Below, one piece after another: positions 21,891 to 33,482 of a stretch of 64,000 nt of DNA. The stretch is from Zoroaster sp. YZ-2022 (lineage: Eukaryota > Echinodermata > Asteroidea > Forcipulatida > Zoroasteridae), in the NCBI GenBank assembly GCA_029582265.1, contig CM055828.1:17061430-17125429 (forward strand). Direction: 5' to 3'. Every line of letters starts with the position of its first letter. Position 1 is the first letter of the stretch. The position numbers and the translations under genes were made by a program. Under the pieces are notes generated by a model. That model did no database searches, was not told the origin of the DNA, and worked only from the letters and a program-made list of their open reading frames with translations.

Positions 21891-22163
21891 CCCTAACCAC
21901 CCCAAATCCTGCAAAATCCTCCAAGGGGCACTTTTTGGGAAAAATTCAGCACTGCTTGGAAACTGGTACTTTCACCTCTTCAAATGGGGCAAAACTTTCA
22001 CCTCTTCAAACCTGACAAGAAGTATAGGCCATAAGTACTGAATATGAAATATCAACGAAAATGCATGGTGCATTTTGAAGATAAGGGCATGTTTCCAAAA
22101 GTGCACTGATGGAGTTTGGAGGATTCAGGAAGGTTCCTAGCCAGAATACCTAGGGGGTTAGGG
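21891..22163. mobile_element. TTAA-flanked MITE, CCCTAACC subfamily
   Basis: TTAA-CCCTAACCACCCC at the left, CTAGGGGGTTAGGG-TTAA at the right. It contains ATCCTGCAAAATCCTCC, a 10-bp-period word. The end resembles the TTAGGG telomere unit, but there is no array. Confidence 0.75.
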
Positions 22164-22592
22164 TTAATATACAGAGATCTGGCTGACCAATCATAATCTG
22201 TGCTTGTGGGCAAGTGACCCATCACATGTCCGAGTCCTTCCCAAGATGTCTGCTGATTTTTTTTTCCCACAGACACTCAAGGCCATGTATCAATATTGTA
22301 TCATATCTACGATGATTGATTATACATTTTTCTACAAGCAAACTAATAATTTGAAGTTTTCTGTATTTACAGTAGTTATATGTATATGAAATGACATATC
22401 TTTTCCCTTGGTCCAAAAAGGGTCATTCAAGTAGCATAAAGACAAGTAAAACCGGGTGTCTTGAGAGTCAGTAAAATTTAGTGCATTCTAAAAGCATTAT
22501 TTATGTACATATCACAGCAACCACCTTACCATACAAAGGCTCTATATTTAAAGACTCAATGCCTGATGATGAAGGAGACCGTAGCAAGGAGG

Positions 22593-23541
22593 AAATAATA
22601 AATGGTTAACTTTGTCCAGAAGATCATGCCATATCACGCCAATCTTGAAAGAACTGCACTGGCTTCCTGTTTCACAGATAATTGTTTTTAAACTTATGCT
22701 AATTGTTCACAAATCTTTTAATAGTATTGCTCCAATTTTTTTTTCTGAACTGCTTAAAGTCTACACTCCATCACGCAATTTGCACTCCAGCAACATGTCA
22801 CTCCTAAAGGAACCAACTTCAAAACGGAACTAGGGTGATAGGTTTTTTTCTGTCACAGCTCCGAGACTCTGGAATCATCTTCCAACTAAACTCAAATCTT
22901 GTCATAGTATAACTAGATTTAAGTCGCTGCTTAAAACTCATCTTATGTCACAATTCTTCAAAGATGATGTACAGTGTATATTTGTAACTGCATTGTAGGT
23001 ACATGTGGAGTGTCGTGGCCGAGCGGTCTAGCTTACCGGACTCAAGTTCTGGTGTTAGCAGCAGAATGTGGGTTCGAATCCCGGCCGTGACACTTGTGTC
23101 CTTGAGCAAGACACTTAACCATAATTGCTTATAGGGGCAGAGGCAGTTTAATAACTGCCTTGTTCTGGACTAGTTACCCCTCCCAGTCCTATTCGCACCG
23201 TGAAGAGGCTTGTTATTAACTTGTCTTGTTTCGGTGTGAGGGGCTGGTTTCTTCAGTGTGGAGTCGTTGTAACAACTCAATGACTTAGTAGCCCCCACCT
23301 TGGAGTAGCCCCCACCTTGGAGTAGCCCCCACCTTGTGTCGGGCGAATTGCATAAAAAAAAAAAGTTTAAAAAAAAATGTATCTCAGTATATATATTTTT
23401 TTTCCTATGCTATCATTGTATATGCTATGCTATCATTGTATGCATATTGTTTGTATTCATGTTTTTTTCTTTGTTTCCGCACCTTGAGCGCCCCCCAGGG
23501 TGGATATGTGCACGCTACAAATCTTTATTATTATTATTATT
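22593..23541 (+). mobile_element. 5'-truncated L2/CR1-like LINE, SINE-interrupted
   Basis: The C-terminal part of reverse transcriptase polyprotein (ILKELHWLPVSQIIVFKLML, SPSRNLHSSNMSLLKEPTSK-like) closely matches the LINE at 55.4 kb. A family B SINE (23007-23379) sits in its 3' UTR, and the LINE then resumes (TATCTCAGTATATAT to GCACCTTGAGCGCC and ATT repeats). Confidence 0.8.
23007..23379 (+). mobile_element. SINE family B copy inside LINE
   Basis: Full head GGAGTGTCGTGGCCGAGCGG with tRNA-Leu(CAA)-like anticodon arm CCGGACTCAAGTTCTGG, B-box GGTTCGAATCCC, body B with a tripled TAGCCCCCACCTTGGAG, and A-rich tail. Comparison with 55757-55775 gives the empty site. Confidence 0.85.
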
Positions 23542-23994
23542 AAGATTCGCTCGTTTCAAAGATGAAAAAAATGAGCCGTTTTACATAAAACTTACTTGGT
23601 GTAAAGTTGACGATGTTATCAAACATCCCTTGAAATATTTCGGTCACAGGGGCTTTTGTTTTAGTAAAATGAATGAATTCATTTCCCAAATAAATTTCTG
23701 CCTTCATGGAGACAGAAATTCCACACTGGAATGAATTCAAACAGTCTGAATGCATTTTCCAGTTGGTATTTTGGTTTTATCTACAGTAAAAAAAAAAAAA
23801 GACCTTGATTCTACACCAAGTGTCTACTGAAGGATACAACACTGGAAATCATCTGATTTCAAAACTGAGCATACTCATAGAATCAGTTCTGTAATGACGT
23901 ACATGTACCTCCCCTTCAAATAGGCTTGTATTTATATCAACTGACAAACTGAAAAACACTTAAAAACCATTCTGCCCTAAATAGTGCACTTTAA

Positions 23995-25056
23995 CCCTAA
24001 CCTTCCCAAATCCTCCAAAATCCTCTTTGCCAAAGTGAAGGATTTTGAAGGATTGAGGTTACATGCTACATGCTCTTTGCTAAAGTGAAGGATTTTGGAG
24101 GATTGAGGTTATTAGGCATACTTGCCTTTCCATGGTACATGTACATCCATGTTTGTTGTAGTGATTGCAAGGTCAGTGCTTGTGTCAGTGGACACTGTTT
24201 ATTGCTCCATGCATGCAGGGAGGATCCCTCGCCATGTACATGTATCACAGATTAGAAACACATGTGTGCATACATGTCATGTGCTTGCTTTACTACTGAA
24301 GGATTTTGGAGGATTCAGGTTATGTGAAAGCAAATGGGCCTAGGGAGTTAGGAAGGATTCAGGTTATGTGTAAGCAAATGGGCCTAGGGAGTTAGGAAGG
24401 ATTCAGGTTATGTGTAAGCAAATGGGCCTAGGGAGTTAGGAAGGATTCAGGTTATGTGTAAGCAAATGGGCCTAGGGAGTTAGGAAGGATTCAGGTTATG
24501 TGTAAGCAAATGGGCCTAGGGAGTTAGGAAGGATTCAGGTTATGTGTAAGCAAGTGGGCCTAGGGAGTTAGGAAGGATTCAGGTTATGTGTAAGCAAATG
24601 GGCCTAGGGAGTTAGGAAGGATTCAGGTTATGTGTAAGCAAATGGGCCTAGGGAGTTAGGAAGGATTCAGGTTATGTGTAAGCAAGTGGGCCTAGGGAGT
24701 TAGGAAGGATTCAGGTTATGTGTAAGCAAGTGGGCCTAGGGAATTAGGAAGGATTCAGGTTATGTGTAAGCAAGTGGGCCTAGGGAGTTAGGAAGGATTC
24801 AGGTTATGTGTAAGCAAGTGGGCCTAGGGAGTTAGGAAGGATTCAGGTTATGTGTAAGCAAGTGGGCCTAGGGAGTTAGGAAGGATTCAGGTTATGTGTA
24901 AGCAAGTGGGCCTAGGAGTTAGGAAGGATTCAGGTTATGTGTAAGCAACTGGGCCTAGGGAGTTAGGAAGGATTCAGGTTATGTGTAAGCAAGTGGGCCT
25001 AGGGAGTTAGGAAGGATTCAGGTTATGTGTAAGCAAATGGGCCTAGGGAGTTAGGG
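23995..25056. mobile_element. TTAA-flanked element with internal minisatellite
   Basis: TTAA-CCCTAACCTTCCC to GAGTTAGGG-TTAA. The left part has several GGATTTTGAAGGATT-type words. The right part is a 44-bp tandem array. A short copy lies at 47544-47950 and a reversed one ends at 63899. Confidence 0.85.
24308..25050 (+). repeat. 44-bp minisatellite, about 17 copies
   Basis: Units GGAAGGATTCAGGTTATGTG then TAAGCAAATGGGCCTAGGGA then GTTA, with only A/G variation at one site and one single-base deletion. Confidence 0.95.
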
Positions 25057-25688
25057 TTAATCTAGCAAATTTATGAGTTTTTTATGTAGGGTACTTGTTT
25101 CGTTTTTATTTCTCAAAACGTTATTGATGAAACGGAAATGTCACCAATTATCATAAAAATATTAAATTGTAAATACATTTATTACATATAATGGCATAAC
25201 TACATGAACGGGGGGGGGACATGCCACCCCGCCTGAGGTTTCTGCCCCTCCCCCTCCCCCACCCCCTCCCCCACCCTGCTCAGAATTCAGATTCCTAAGG
25301 AAAACATAAGGGACTGTAACAAGTTGTGTCTAAGTGCCTTACCCCCCAAAGTTCCCCCTACTAAGCCCACCCCTAGTTACTTTGCTGCTGTTACAGTATG
25401 TTTATGTCAATCTGCATTTTGACTCTTTGGCTCGCTTTTGGTCGCTGGTGGTTTCTGATAACTCCACACAATCAGGTGCATTTATTTCGATAACAACCAT
25501 GCCTATTTGCAACAATGCATCGGTTTCTATGGTAACAATTCCACAGAACGTTTTTCTGATTGACATCAAAAATATTGATAGAAGAAACAGCTTCCTTCGG
25601 CTCAATCAATGCCCGATAGGAGGATAAGCTTATTATGTTACTGACACAGGGAACTGAAGCATGAATTTATTACGTACATGTATACATG
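25057..25688. other. Anonymous sequence upstream of lectin gene
   Basis: Contains C-rich runs (25208-25275) and no recognisable exon or repeat. Confidence 0.4.
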
Positions 25689-25724
25689 CTATAAAATAAA
25701 AGCCAAAATCATTTGATCACGTAC
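25689..25724 (+). promoter_or_regulatory. TATA-type core promoter of the lectin gene
   Basis: CTATAAAATAAAAG begins at about 25689 and is followed some 25-30 bases later by an ACAGTCTAG initiator-like sequence. The spacing and its position about 170 bases before the start codon fit a core promoter. This is inference from motif and spacing only. Confidence 0.4.
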
Positions 25725-25895
25725 AGTCTAGATCAATGTTGGCAACTGCTCTGGCATTTGTGTTCTGTTCTTGAATACACCAACTTCGTCTGCTGTATCT
25801 ACAAATTGTACTTTATAATCAAAATACATAGTTCTGAGCTCTTGAACTTGGTAAAATTGAAATTACATCAAGGATCTCAAAGAGTTTGCCGAGCC

Positions 25896-26636
25896 ATGAA
25901 TCTGAACCAAGCAAATATTATGGTGGGTGGGTTGATATTTGTGATGTTTGGTCAAGCGGTCGTCGATGCTATACGCTCACTGGGCTGTCCCTACGGCTGG
26001 AATCGATTTGGTCAGTCCTGCTACATGATGATCACCGATAGACAACTCAAGTGGCATGATGCCCGTCAGGTGTGCCTTGATGCTGGCAGTGACCTGGCTG
26101 TACCAAACTCAAAATCCGAGAAAGACTTCCTATGGAACATGCAACAGGAAATTCTGAAGGATTATGAGAGTATGTGGTTGGGCTGCATATATGACAAAGA
26201 CGCCAATGGACAATGGAAATGCTACGGTGATGATCAGAACAACTACCTGAGCAACAAAACATTCGAAAAAATCAATGGCACACAATGTTTGGCCATCAGG
26301 GGAAAAAATGGACATTACATAAACATAGATTGCTTTAAACAGAAGCATTTTCTGTGTGAGCGTAACAGATGCACTACTTCTCTACGCTGCTTCGCTGTCA
26401 CCACCAAGGATTCAGAACATCACGACCAACCCTACTGTCTGCTCGGCCACGCCTACAACGAAACCATCATCAAAAGCCCCATACAGTGCTGCCTGGCCTG
26501 CTCCAAGGATCCCAACTGCCGCTCCTTCAACCTGTCAGGGAAGATGTGCCAACTCAACAATGCCACCATCTCCCAGGTTGATGCTGACAAGTACTTGATG
26601 GGGACAGAGAACTGTGTCTACTATGAATACGAGTGA
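25896..26636 (+). CDS. Secreted C-type lectin with PAN/apple domain
   Basis: The product is a 246-residue protein. Residues 1-25 (MNLNQANIMVGGLIFVMFGQ) look like a signal peptide. A C-type lectin domain follows, from GCPYGWNRFGQSCY to FLCERN, with eight cysteines and the WIGL-like motif MWLGCIYD. The canonical EPN/QPD and WND calcium-sugar motifs are absent, so sugar binding, if any, is non-classical. A PAN/apple-like domain (about residues 160-246) follows with closely spaced cysteines (QCCLACSKDPNC, MCQLN, ENCVYY). The frame is open upstream to 25713, but the ATG at 25896 directly precedes the signal peptide. It is apparently a single exon, but a strong GTGAGT overlaps the stop (exon end 26632), so a spliced longer form is possible. 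The gene lies inside an intron of the minus-strand gene. Likely an extracellular recognition or matrix protein. Confidence 0.8.
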   Translation: MNLNQANIMVGGLIFVMFGQAVVDAIRSLGCPYGWNRFGQSCYMMITDRQLKWHDARQVCLDAGSDLAVPNSKSEKDFLWNMQQEILKDYESMWLGCIYDKDANGQWKCYGDDQNNYLSNKTFEKINGTQCLAIRGKNGHYINIDCFKQKHFLCERNRCTTSLRCFAVTTKDSEHHDQPYCLLGHAYNETIIKSPIQCCLACSKDPNCRSFNLSGKMCQLNNATISQVDADKYLMGTENCVYYEYE

Positions 26637-27210
26637 GTAACAGATATCATCTCCGATTGATTGCTTCATGTAGATATGACATTTTTATCTACTCTGCACA
26701 ATATTTAAATAATTCTCTGTAGAGACATGTACACTGTACACATAAGCATCAGCACGTAGGGTGTGGTTATAGCTAAAAGTCTGTTCAGTAACTCATAGCC
26801 ACAGTTATTAATTTAGCCAATTCCTGTTTAGCCCTTGTTTAATCAAACAATTCATAACTACAGCAAAATCATAACTACGACAACGTTTACCCTCAGTAAC
26901 GTTGGTTTACATCTGACTAGCAAGAATGATTGGAATTTGACTTTTTAAAGATGTATATTACTTGTGCGATTGGCTGTTATTTCACAAAATAATTGACTGA
27001 ATAATTGAAAAACACAGGCTGGGAATTTCATTCGTATAATGGCAAGGCCACCTTTCCTGGCGAAAGGGTACTTCTATTGTGATATCAGAATGTCTATGGG
27101 TAATTCCATGGTTACTCGCATTACATTTTTGAGGTATTGGGCCCACTTTAATGCCATAATTTCCTTACTTATAAATATATTCCACTCATCATTTTTTCAC
27201 GGTAGTTTGT
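26637..27210. other. Downstream flank of lectin gene
   Basis: No clear AATAAA close to the stop codon and no further PAN or lectin exon recognised. Confidence 0.35.
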
Positions 27211-27569
27211 GGAGTGTCGTGACCGAGCGGTCTAGCTTACCGGACTCAAGTTCTGGTGTTAGCAGCAGAATGTGGGTTCGAATCCCGGCCGTGACACTTG
27301 TGTCCTTGAGCAAGACACTTAACCATAATTGCTTCTCTCCACCCAGGGGTTAAATGGGTACCTGTGAGGGCAGAGTTGGTTGATTAGCCCTATATGCGCT
27401 GTAATGGCAGCAATTGAGCTGTATACTCCCCAGGGAGCTGAGATGGTTTCAGGAATGATTTATGAGCCTTATGAGCAGGGGTAATGATATAATGCGCCTT
27501 GAGCACCACTTAGTTGGTGGATACGTGCGCTATATAAGTCCACACATTATTATTATTAGTAGTAGTAGT
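27211..27569 (+). mobile_element. SINE: CAA-type head with family A body
   Basis: Full-length copy with head GGAGTGTCGTGACCGAGCGG and a family A body and ATT tail, showing that both heads occur with the A body. Confidence 0.85.
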
Positions 27570-27982
27570 TGCATTCTACCCAGATCTTACTCGGCACAAA
27601 AACTTAATTTCAGAATTTTTTTATATGTATGCTACACAAAAGTAAAATGCTCATTACTCACGTTACACTTTTCACACATACATAAAATAATGCTTTTTCT
27701 CATATAATAGCGTACATATAACAAATTTCTGAAATTATTGCACTGAGTAAGATCTGAGTATAATGTAACTACTGTGAAAAAAAATGAGGAGTGAAAGATA
27801 TATTATGGCATGAAGAGTGGGCCCAAAACATTACATGGAATTGCCCCTATGGGAATATTTATCAGAGACATCAAGACCAAGACCAGGGCAAGAGAGGACA
27901 TGGCTTCTGTGGCCTGTGTGAATTTCCAGGCCTGTAACTATCCATATGTGCCATTTCTTGCTTGGTAATGAATCTATTAAAA

Positions 27983-28281
27983 CCCTCCTACACATGGAGG
28001 CCACTCCGATCCACAAAATTCTGTTCTTGAGCAACCTATGTACAAGCCTGCTGTCCTTTCCAAATAATCTTACAAAATCAACTGTGTATCACCCAAGGCC
28101 ACTGTAAATGTTTGAACATATTAGTATGGCCTGCAATGTATTGATGGGAGACCACTTTACCCTGCAATCTCAGTGGTGTGACAGTGCACAGAAGGATAAC
28201 CATAGGAGGCCACTGGCAACAGCTAATGGCTTGGAGTGGCCTGAATGGGTTGTTTCAAAAATTGCACTTATTGTAGGAGGG
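27983..28281. mobile_element. TTAA-flanked MITE, CCCTCCTACAC subfamily
   Basis: Close relative of 20191-20493. The left flank reads ATTAAAA-CCCTCC, with two extra A, and the right is GGAGGG-TTAA. Confidence 0.8.
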
Positions 28282-28285
28282 TTAA

Positions 28286-28958
28286 ACTGTTACATGAATG
28301 CCTTTATTCACTAAAAAAAAATCTTTATCCATACCCTGGTCAATCATTTTGCAAAATGACTAAATTGGATGTTATTTACTTCCTTAATACAAGGAAAGGG
28401 GCATTGTTCAGATAACCCAAAAAATAAATAAATAAATACAAATTTTAAAAATTAAAAATAAAAGGCTCTTCTCAGAGAATAACAATCATCCCTGCTCAGC
28501 TTCATCAATATTTTACACAACTTGTTTTCATAGCTCTGTACCAGGTTCTAAATTTAAAAAATGCCCTATTTAATAATTAAACATTATATACAAAACGGTA
28601 TTGCTTTATGTACATATATATATATTACCAAATTACATGATGAGTGAATAATGTTTTAAGTACACATGTATATCTTTAGATTTAGCACTTTATGAATGCT
28701 GAATAATTATCTTAATTATCTTATCTGAGCGTTTGCTTTGCTTTCCTTTATTGCTTAAATCTTTAAAATCCAGAGGATCACAACATTGCGGTTTGTAAAA
28801 ATCCAAAAATCCAGAAAAATCTGAATAAATCCGGACAAATCACACCCCCGATTTATACTTCATTTTTACCCTCTCATAAAACTCATCTGTGAGAGATTCA
28901 TCACAATAGGTGCCCATGTTTCTGAGAAAACAACAACAACTGTTACACATTTTTTTCA
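28286..28958. other. Anonymous AT-rich sequence
   Basis: No supported exon. An AG/GT-bounded 52-base stretch near 28870-28922 does not fit the gene's phases. Confidence 0.35.
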
Positions 28959-29432
28959 TTTTATCATCTTCATGATAAAATGCTTTATACACTGCAATAC
29001 ACATCCTGGATGGCGCACTCTTTGTCTCATTTGCATTGGGGTAGTTTGCCAGGGACTTGGTTTTCCCAGGGGCGTTTTCCCCAGATGCTTCACTGTGCAG
29101 TAGTTTCCTGGGTTCATTGGTGGGTGGCAATTTTTGTTCGCGGGCCTTTTTCTGGTTGGCCAATTTTGGTTTTGGTTTTCAGGGGTTGCCAGTTTGGGCC
29201 AATCAGGACCGCTCTTGCCAATAGGAACTTTGGGAGCGGGCGTCATTATTAAATTTGGCTCACTTTTGTTACAGCTTTTTTTCTTTGAACCAGACCATAT
29301 TGTCCGTTTTTAGCTAATTAATTGATATGGGCAAAAGCATGCCCGAGTTCATTCAATAAAGCCAGTTTTGAGCTGTGACAAAACGTCAGTCAAGTCTCTC
29401 ATGTGTTTATTGTGTATTTATCAGTGTATAAC
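28959..29432 (+). repeat. Repeat family R1, deleted copy
   Basis: Same ends as 1063-3793, lacking the hAT insertion and about 1 kb between GAACCAGACCAT and TTTTTAGCTAATTAATTG. It preserves the uninterrupted GGTTTTCAGGGGTTGCC. Confidence 0.7.
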
Positions 29433-29589
29433 ATGTTTTTATGTTTTACAAAAAATTGCCAGCCGGCAACTTTTTGTCAATTCGACACAGCAATTCCTGC
29501 ACTTCAGACAGAAATCATTTCTCGGGATAGTTGACACTTGTACCAACTTTACACCAACCAAGTTTTTGGATAATAATATGTTAATTTGA

Positions 29590-30397
29590 TAATTTGATAA
29601 TGTTGTACCTTCCTTTCAAAGATAGTGATTTATTCATACAATATCATACAAAGCTATTTCCTTGTGTTTTCTTGCATCAAGCTTAAACTTTGACCGGTCA
29701 TGGTTTTTAGGATATAAATGTTCATTTCTTCATTCTTACATGTACCAGGCATGCAACAACAAAAATCCAAAATTCCTAAATGGTACCTTGTACATGCACG
29801 TATAGCTTCATATTAAGGCCAGTTATAATGCAACTTAACCAGTTCGCGTCGGGAATAAAAAAGTTTTTTCTGGGCCCCTGTGCGGGTTTCTTTTTCCCAC
29901 ACAAACACGTTAATGGAAGCTTCCACAGCGCGTGGCCACGTCTACCGAGCATGTCACTGTACGCTCGGCTCGTTGCCACGTCGACCGAGCATGCATACAA
30001 AATTCCTGAGTTTCCTATGGCGTGTTTAGACACTCTCCGATCCGCAGTGCAAAAAATAAATTGCGTGTATACAGGGCCTCCGACGCGAACTGGTTAAACA
30101 TAGTCTGCACTAAAATATGTAATTACATTTTCTAGAATCATAATATATCTTATTTGTTTCCACATATTCTTTAACAAATATAATGTAGAATGTATGCAGA
30201 TGTAAAAATTTTATTATTACATATATTCGCCAAGCAATGTAATTGGATGTATGGTCATGCATGTGTGTGTACATATACAAGTAACATGCAATTAGCACAT
30301 GCATTATATGCAATGTAATCACTATGAGAGTGCGCACAATAAAATAGTGCTCATATCCGTGATGTCATTTATATGTAAATTAGAGGCCACTCCTTAC
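29590..30397. other. Anonymous intronic sequence
   Basis: No supported exon. A GTTCGCGTCGG...CCGACGCGAAC pair (29842-29852 and 30078-30090) between AACCAGTT/AACTGGTT ends marks a likely MITE at about 29836-30096. Confidence 0.4.
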
Positions 30398-30454
30398 CGG
30401 ATATAATCGAGCCATAGTCGCTCGGTTCACTGTTTTCTTCTACTTCTGGGAGAA
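30398..30454 (-). CDS. Exon 6, acidic, 18 codons
   Basis: GCGGTGCAG acceptor and GTAAGG donor enclose 57 bases in phase 1-1, encoding LPEVEENSEPSDYGSIIS. Acidic and short like the other Pro/Glu modules of this gene. Confidence 0.6.
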
Positions 30455-30639
30455 CTGCACCGCGGTAGAAAATGTAAATGTTTGCACAAATATTAACAAT
30501 AAATACATTTATGAAGTTTTTAATGTTAACCAAGGGGGAATACAAACACATCAAAGCAGGTGTACCTAATTATTCAATTGTGAATTGTTGTCAGCGTAAC
30601 CAAATAACTTAATTCTGTGCCGGCCCAGACAAAGAGGCC

Positions 30640-30890
30640 AGTATTAATGTACTTACTACATGTAAGGTTTGACAGTGTTTAACTTTTAAGTGCATTAGAT
30701 ATACCTTGGCAATTATATCAACATTTTGACTGTTTTTGACCCTTGTAGTAGTAGGAGGGTTAACCCTCCTACTACTACAAGGGTCAAAAACAGTCAAAAT
30801 GTTGATATACTTGCCAATGTATATCTAGTGCACTTAAAAGTCAAACACTGTCAAACCTTATGTGTAGTAAGTACATTAATAACTATCGTG
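30640..30890. mobile_element. Head-to-head pair of TTAA element ends
   Basis: About 120 bases on each side of a single central TTAA (30760-30763) are near-perfect reverse complements: GTAGTAGTAGGAGGG-TTAA-CCCTCCTACTAC. Each half matches the right end of 45480-45791. Confidence 0.8.
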
Positions 30891-31266
30891 GTCACCTCTT
30901 GTTGGTCCCAAAACATTTCTTTTAAAATGAGTGGTGTCTACCTGCCCCCATCTCTGCTGTGAGGAGGGGAAACCCATTCATGGCAATTTTTTACATTGGT
31001 ATTTTTTTTTTTTGGGGGGGGGGGGATCTCCTTTCTGACATAAGAAAACAAGATCTATGGGCATAAAAAAAGGTAAAATGATATAAGAATTCTTTAACAC
31101 ACACTAGGATTTTCGGTAATACAAATTTACTTAATTAAAGGTACATTTTGGAGGTCTCCATTTTTCACTGTATAAGGAAGCATGCGTGCACATCTACATA
31201 ATGTACATGTACATGTACATATTAATATCATTATTATCTATTTTTGTTTATTTATTTTCACCTGAC

Positions 31267-31460
31267 AGCAGCGGCAAAGCCAGGACTTTTTCGGTGGGGG
31301 GGGGGGGCATTGCTTTTCAGTGGGGGGGCCCAGGGGTATGGGTTTTCCCTTTTCTTTTTCTTGTCTTTTTTGGGGGGCCACTATCGGGATTTTTCGTGGG
31401 GGGCACCTGGGGGGGCACTGGAAATTTGTGGGGGGGAGGCACATGGCTATACAGAAGTTT
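31267..31460. mobile_element. hAT-like MITE fragment, G-rich
   Basis: CAGCAGCGGCAAAGCCAGGA and the following G-rich sequence match, in reverse, the element at 44873-45099. The other end is not clear. Confidence 0.55.
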
Positions 31461-32640
31461 ATAAAACCTGACTATTTTCGCCACCTGTCTAATGTGACCA
31501 CTGGCCTCTTCAAAAGGACATTTCACACAGGATTTGACAGTTACAAGTATTACGTGTTTTTTTTTATTATCATTTTTATTTTTATTTTTTTTGTGACTCA
31601 ATTAGATTCCTTTTAAAATGTCATACTATGTAATATGAATATCAATGTTGCATGTTTGCAGTAGGCTTGCTAATAGTACTAATAAGTTCTTACATGTAAT
31701 ATTAAAAGTGAAAATGTGTAATATACATCGAAATACTGTTGTGTAGTTGTGAATTCCTAACTTAGTGGCAGACAGTCTAGTGTTGTAGTCGAGGCCACCA
31801 TGTCTGAGACCAAGACCAAGACATGGTTATATCTGAGACATAAATGTCCTAGACTGAGACCTAACTGGTCCAAGACAAAGACTGAGAGCTTTCGACAGCA
31901 ATTTGTTTTCCATTCTCATTTTTATGTTTAGTTTGAAATCATTCCGTGACAATTCACTCAGTTTGCACTGGGGGTACATGTGTACCTTCCGACAACCGAC
32001 GTAACTTACAGATACGTGTACAATCTCACTTTAATATCTTTGAGTAATAAAATAAATATGTGATTGTACGGATTTCAAAATCCAAGGTTGGACAACAAAC
32101 TGTGCAATACAAAATCACAATAAAAAATCTGCAAAACATCAACAGAGATTAATCTCAAATGTCACAAATGACATTTGTGACATTCTGTGATGCGCTTTCG
32201 TGCCAATCTATTAGTTTTCATTTAACTGGATTTTTTTCTTACCCAAGGGCTCAAGTGTTTTTACTACCTGCCATCTCACTGATTTCTCTGTTGATGTTTG
32301 CGGATTAGTTACCATGGTGATCAAAATTCAACAGAATGAGGTCTTCACGTTCAATCGATCCTAACCCTGGGTTGTTGCTCGGCAAATGCTAGTATTATGG
32401 GATACTGGCAACTAAGGGGCAAGCGCAACAATTTTAGATATGCTGAAACAACATTTAAACACCATGGAAAACAATAGATTGAAAACATAATCTAACAGGG
32501 ACTGACAAAAGGAACAGAACGTAAAAATGGGGAAATATAAGTGAAATTCGTCAGACCTCCACCATGCTAATATAACAGCCTTCACCACGGTTAGCATGTT
32601 TCTGAGCTGATTATTGGATGTTTTAAGCTCAAACAAATTA
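31461..32640. other. Anonymous sequence with GAGACCAAGAC words
   Basis: Between about 31780 and 31890 GAGACCAAGACCAAGACA and related words recur. A short palindrome CAAATGTCAC/GTGACATTTG lies at 32156-32185. No exon seen. Confidence 0.4.
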
Positions 32641-32643
32641 TAC

Positions 32644-32835
32644 CTTCTTCCACTGGAGATCTGTCAGGAGAAAGCCCTCTCAGAGAGGGTGAGGGGTTCG
32701 AAAGAGAGCAAAGGTCAGAGGTCGGAGTTAGACTCTCCTCAGAATCGAGACTACAGGCGGGGAGATCAACCGTCAAACACTGGACACTGGAGGGCGGTGT
32801 TATCTGGACGGATTGGATGCTATTACACAGATACA
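32644..32835 (-). CDS. Exon 5, Ser/Pro-rich, 63 codons
   Basis: CCCTCAAG acceptor and GTATAA donor frame 192 bases in phase 1-1. The peptide is Ser/Pro/Leu-rich (VQITPPSSVQCLTVDLP, then SDLCSLSNPSPSLRGLSPD) and ends RSPVEEG. No domain is visible; it is likely to be disordered. Confidence 0.6.
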
Positions 32836-33092
32836 CTTGAGGGAAATGAAGGAAGAAAGGAAGGTGGAAAGTTGGAGGAGAGAACAAATAAAAGGATAGA
32901 AGTGGACATTAGCTAACAATAGAAACATTCTCAGGATAAAAAAAGGAACAATCACAAATGTTGACGAAATAAAAAATTGTTAAATGGAAATAAACATGAA
33001 CAATTCAAATGGATCATGGTCAAGTTATAACTTTGTTAAAAGAGGTCAGTTTTTAAAATAATTAATTGTAACCTATTTCCAAAACTTAATAT

Positions 33093-33482
33093 GGGGTGCC
33101 ATGGTCGAGCGGATTAGTGCATCGGATTTGTGTTCTGATGGCCGAGTCGTCAGAATGTCGGTTCGAATCCTGGCCGTGACCGTGGTGCTTGTGTCCTTGA
33201 GCAAGACACTTAACTATAATTGCTTCTCTTCACCCAGGAGTATAAATGGGGACCTTTGAGGGCAGAGATGGTAATTGTGTTTGATTAAGCTCGTTGCGCT
33301 ACACATTTGGCAGCATGGGCTGCATACTCCCCAGGGAGTTGAGATGGTTCTAGGAATGATATAACTGGCCCGATGACAGGGGTAATAATGTTCATGCACC
33401 ATGAACGTCAAACTTGGCGGATACCGGCGCAATATAAGTGTCCATTATTATTATTATTATTATTAAATTATTATTATTATTA
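33093..33482 (+). mobile_element. SINE family A, variant subfamily
   Basis: Full-length copy GGGGTGCCATGGTCGAGCGG to (ATT)n with the diagnostic GGCAGCATGGGCTGCATACT and GTGTCCATTATT tail shared with 6771-7150. Confidence 0.85.

Noticed and set aside
23995..24010. Telomere-like TTAACCCTAACC as an interstitial telomere
   Set aside because: It occurs only once per element end, always mirrored by TTAGGGTTAA at the other end, so it is a terminal inverted repeat.
28840..29163. 107-codon minus-strand frame
   Set aside because: It lies across the R1 repeat and AT-rich flank; the small AG/GT-bounded part near 28.9 kb does not fit the phases of the gene.
31186..31616. Gly/Phe-rich frames around the G-rich tract
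   Set aside because: They are translations of a G-rich hAT-like MITE fragment.
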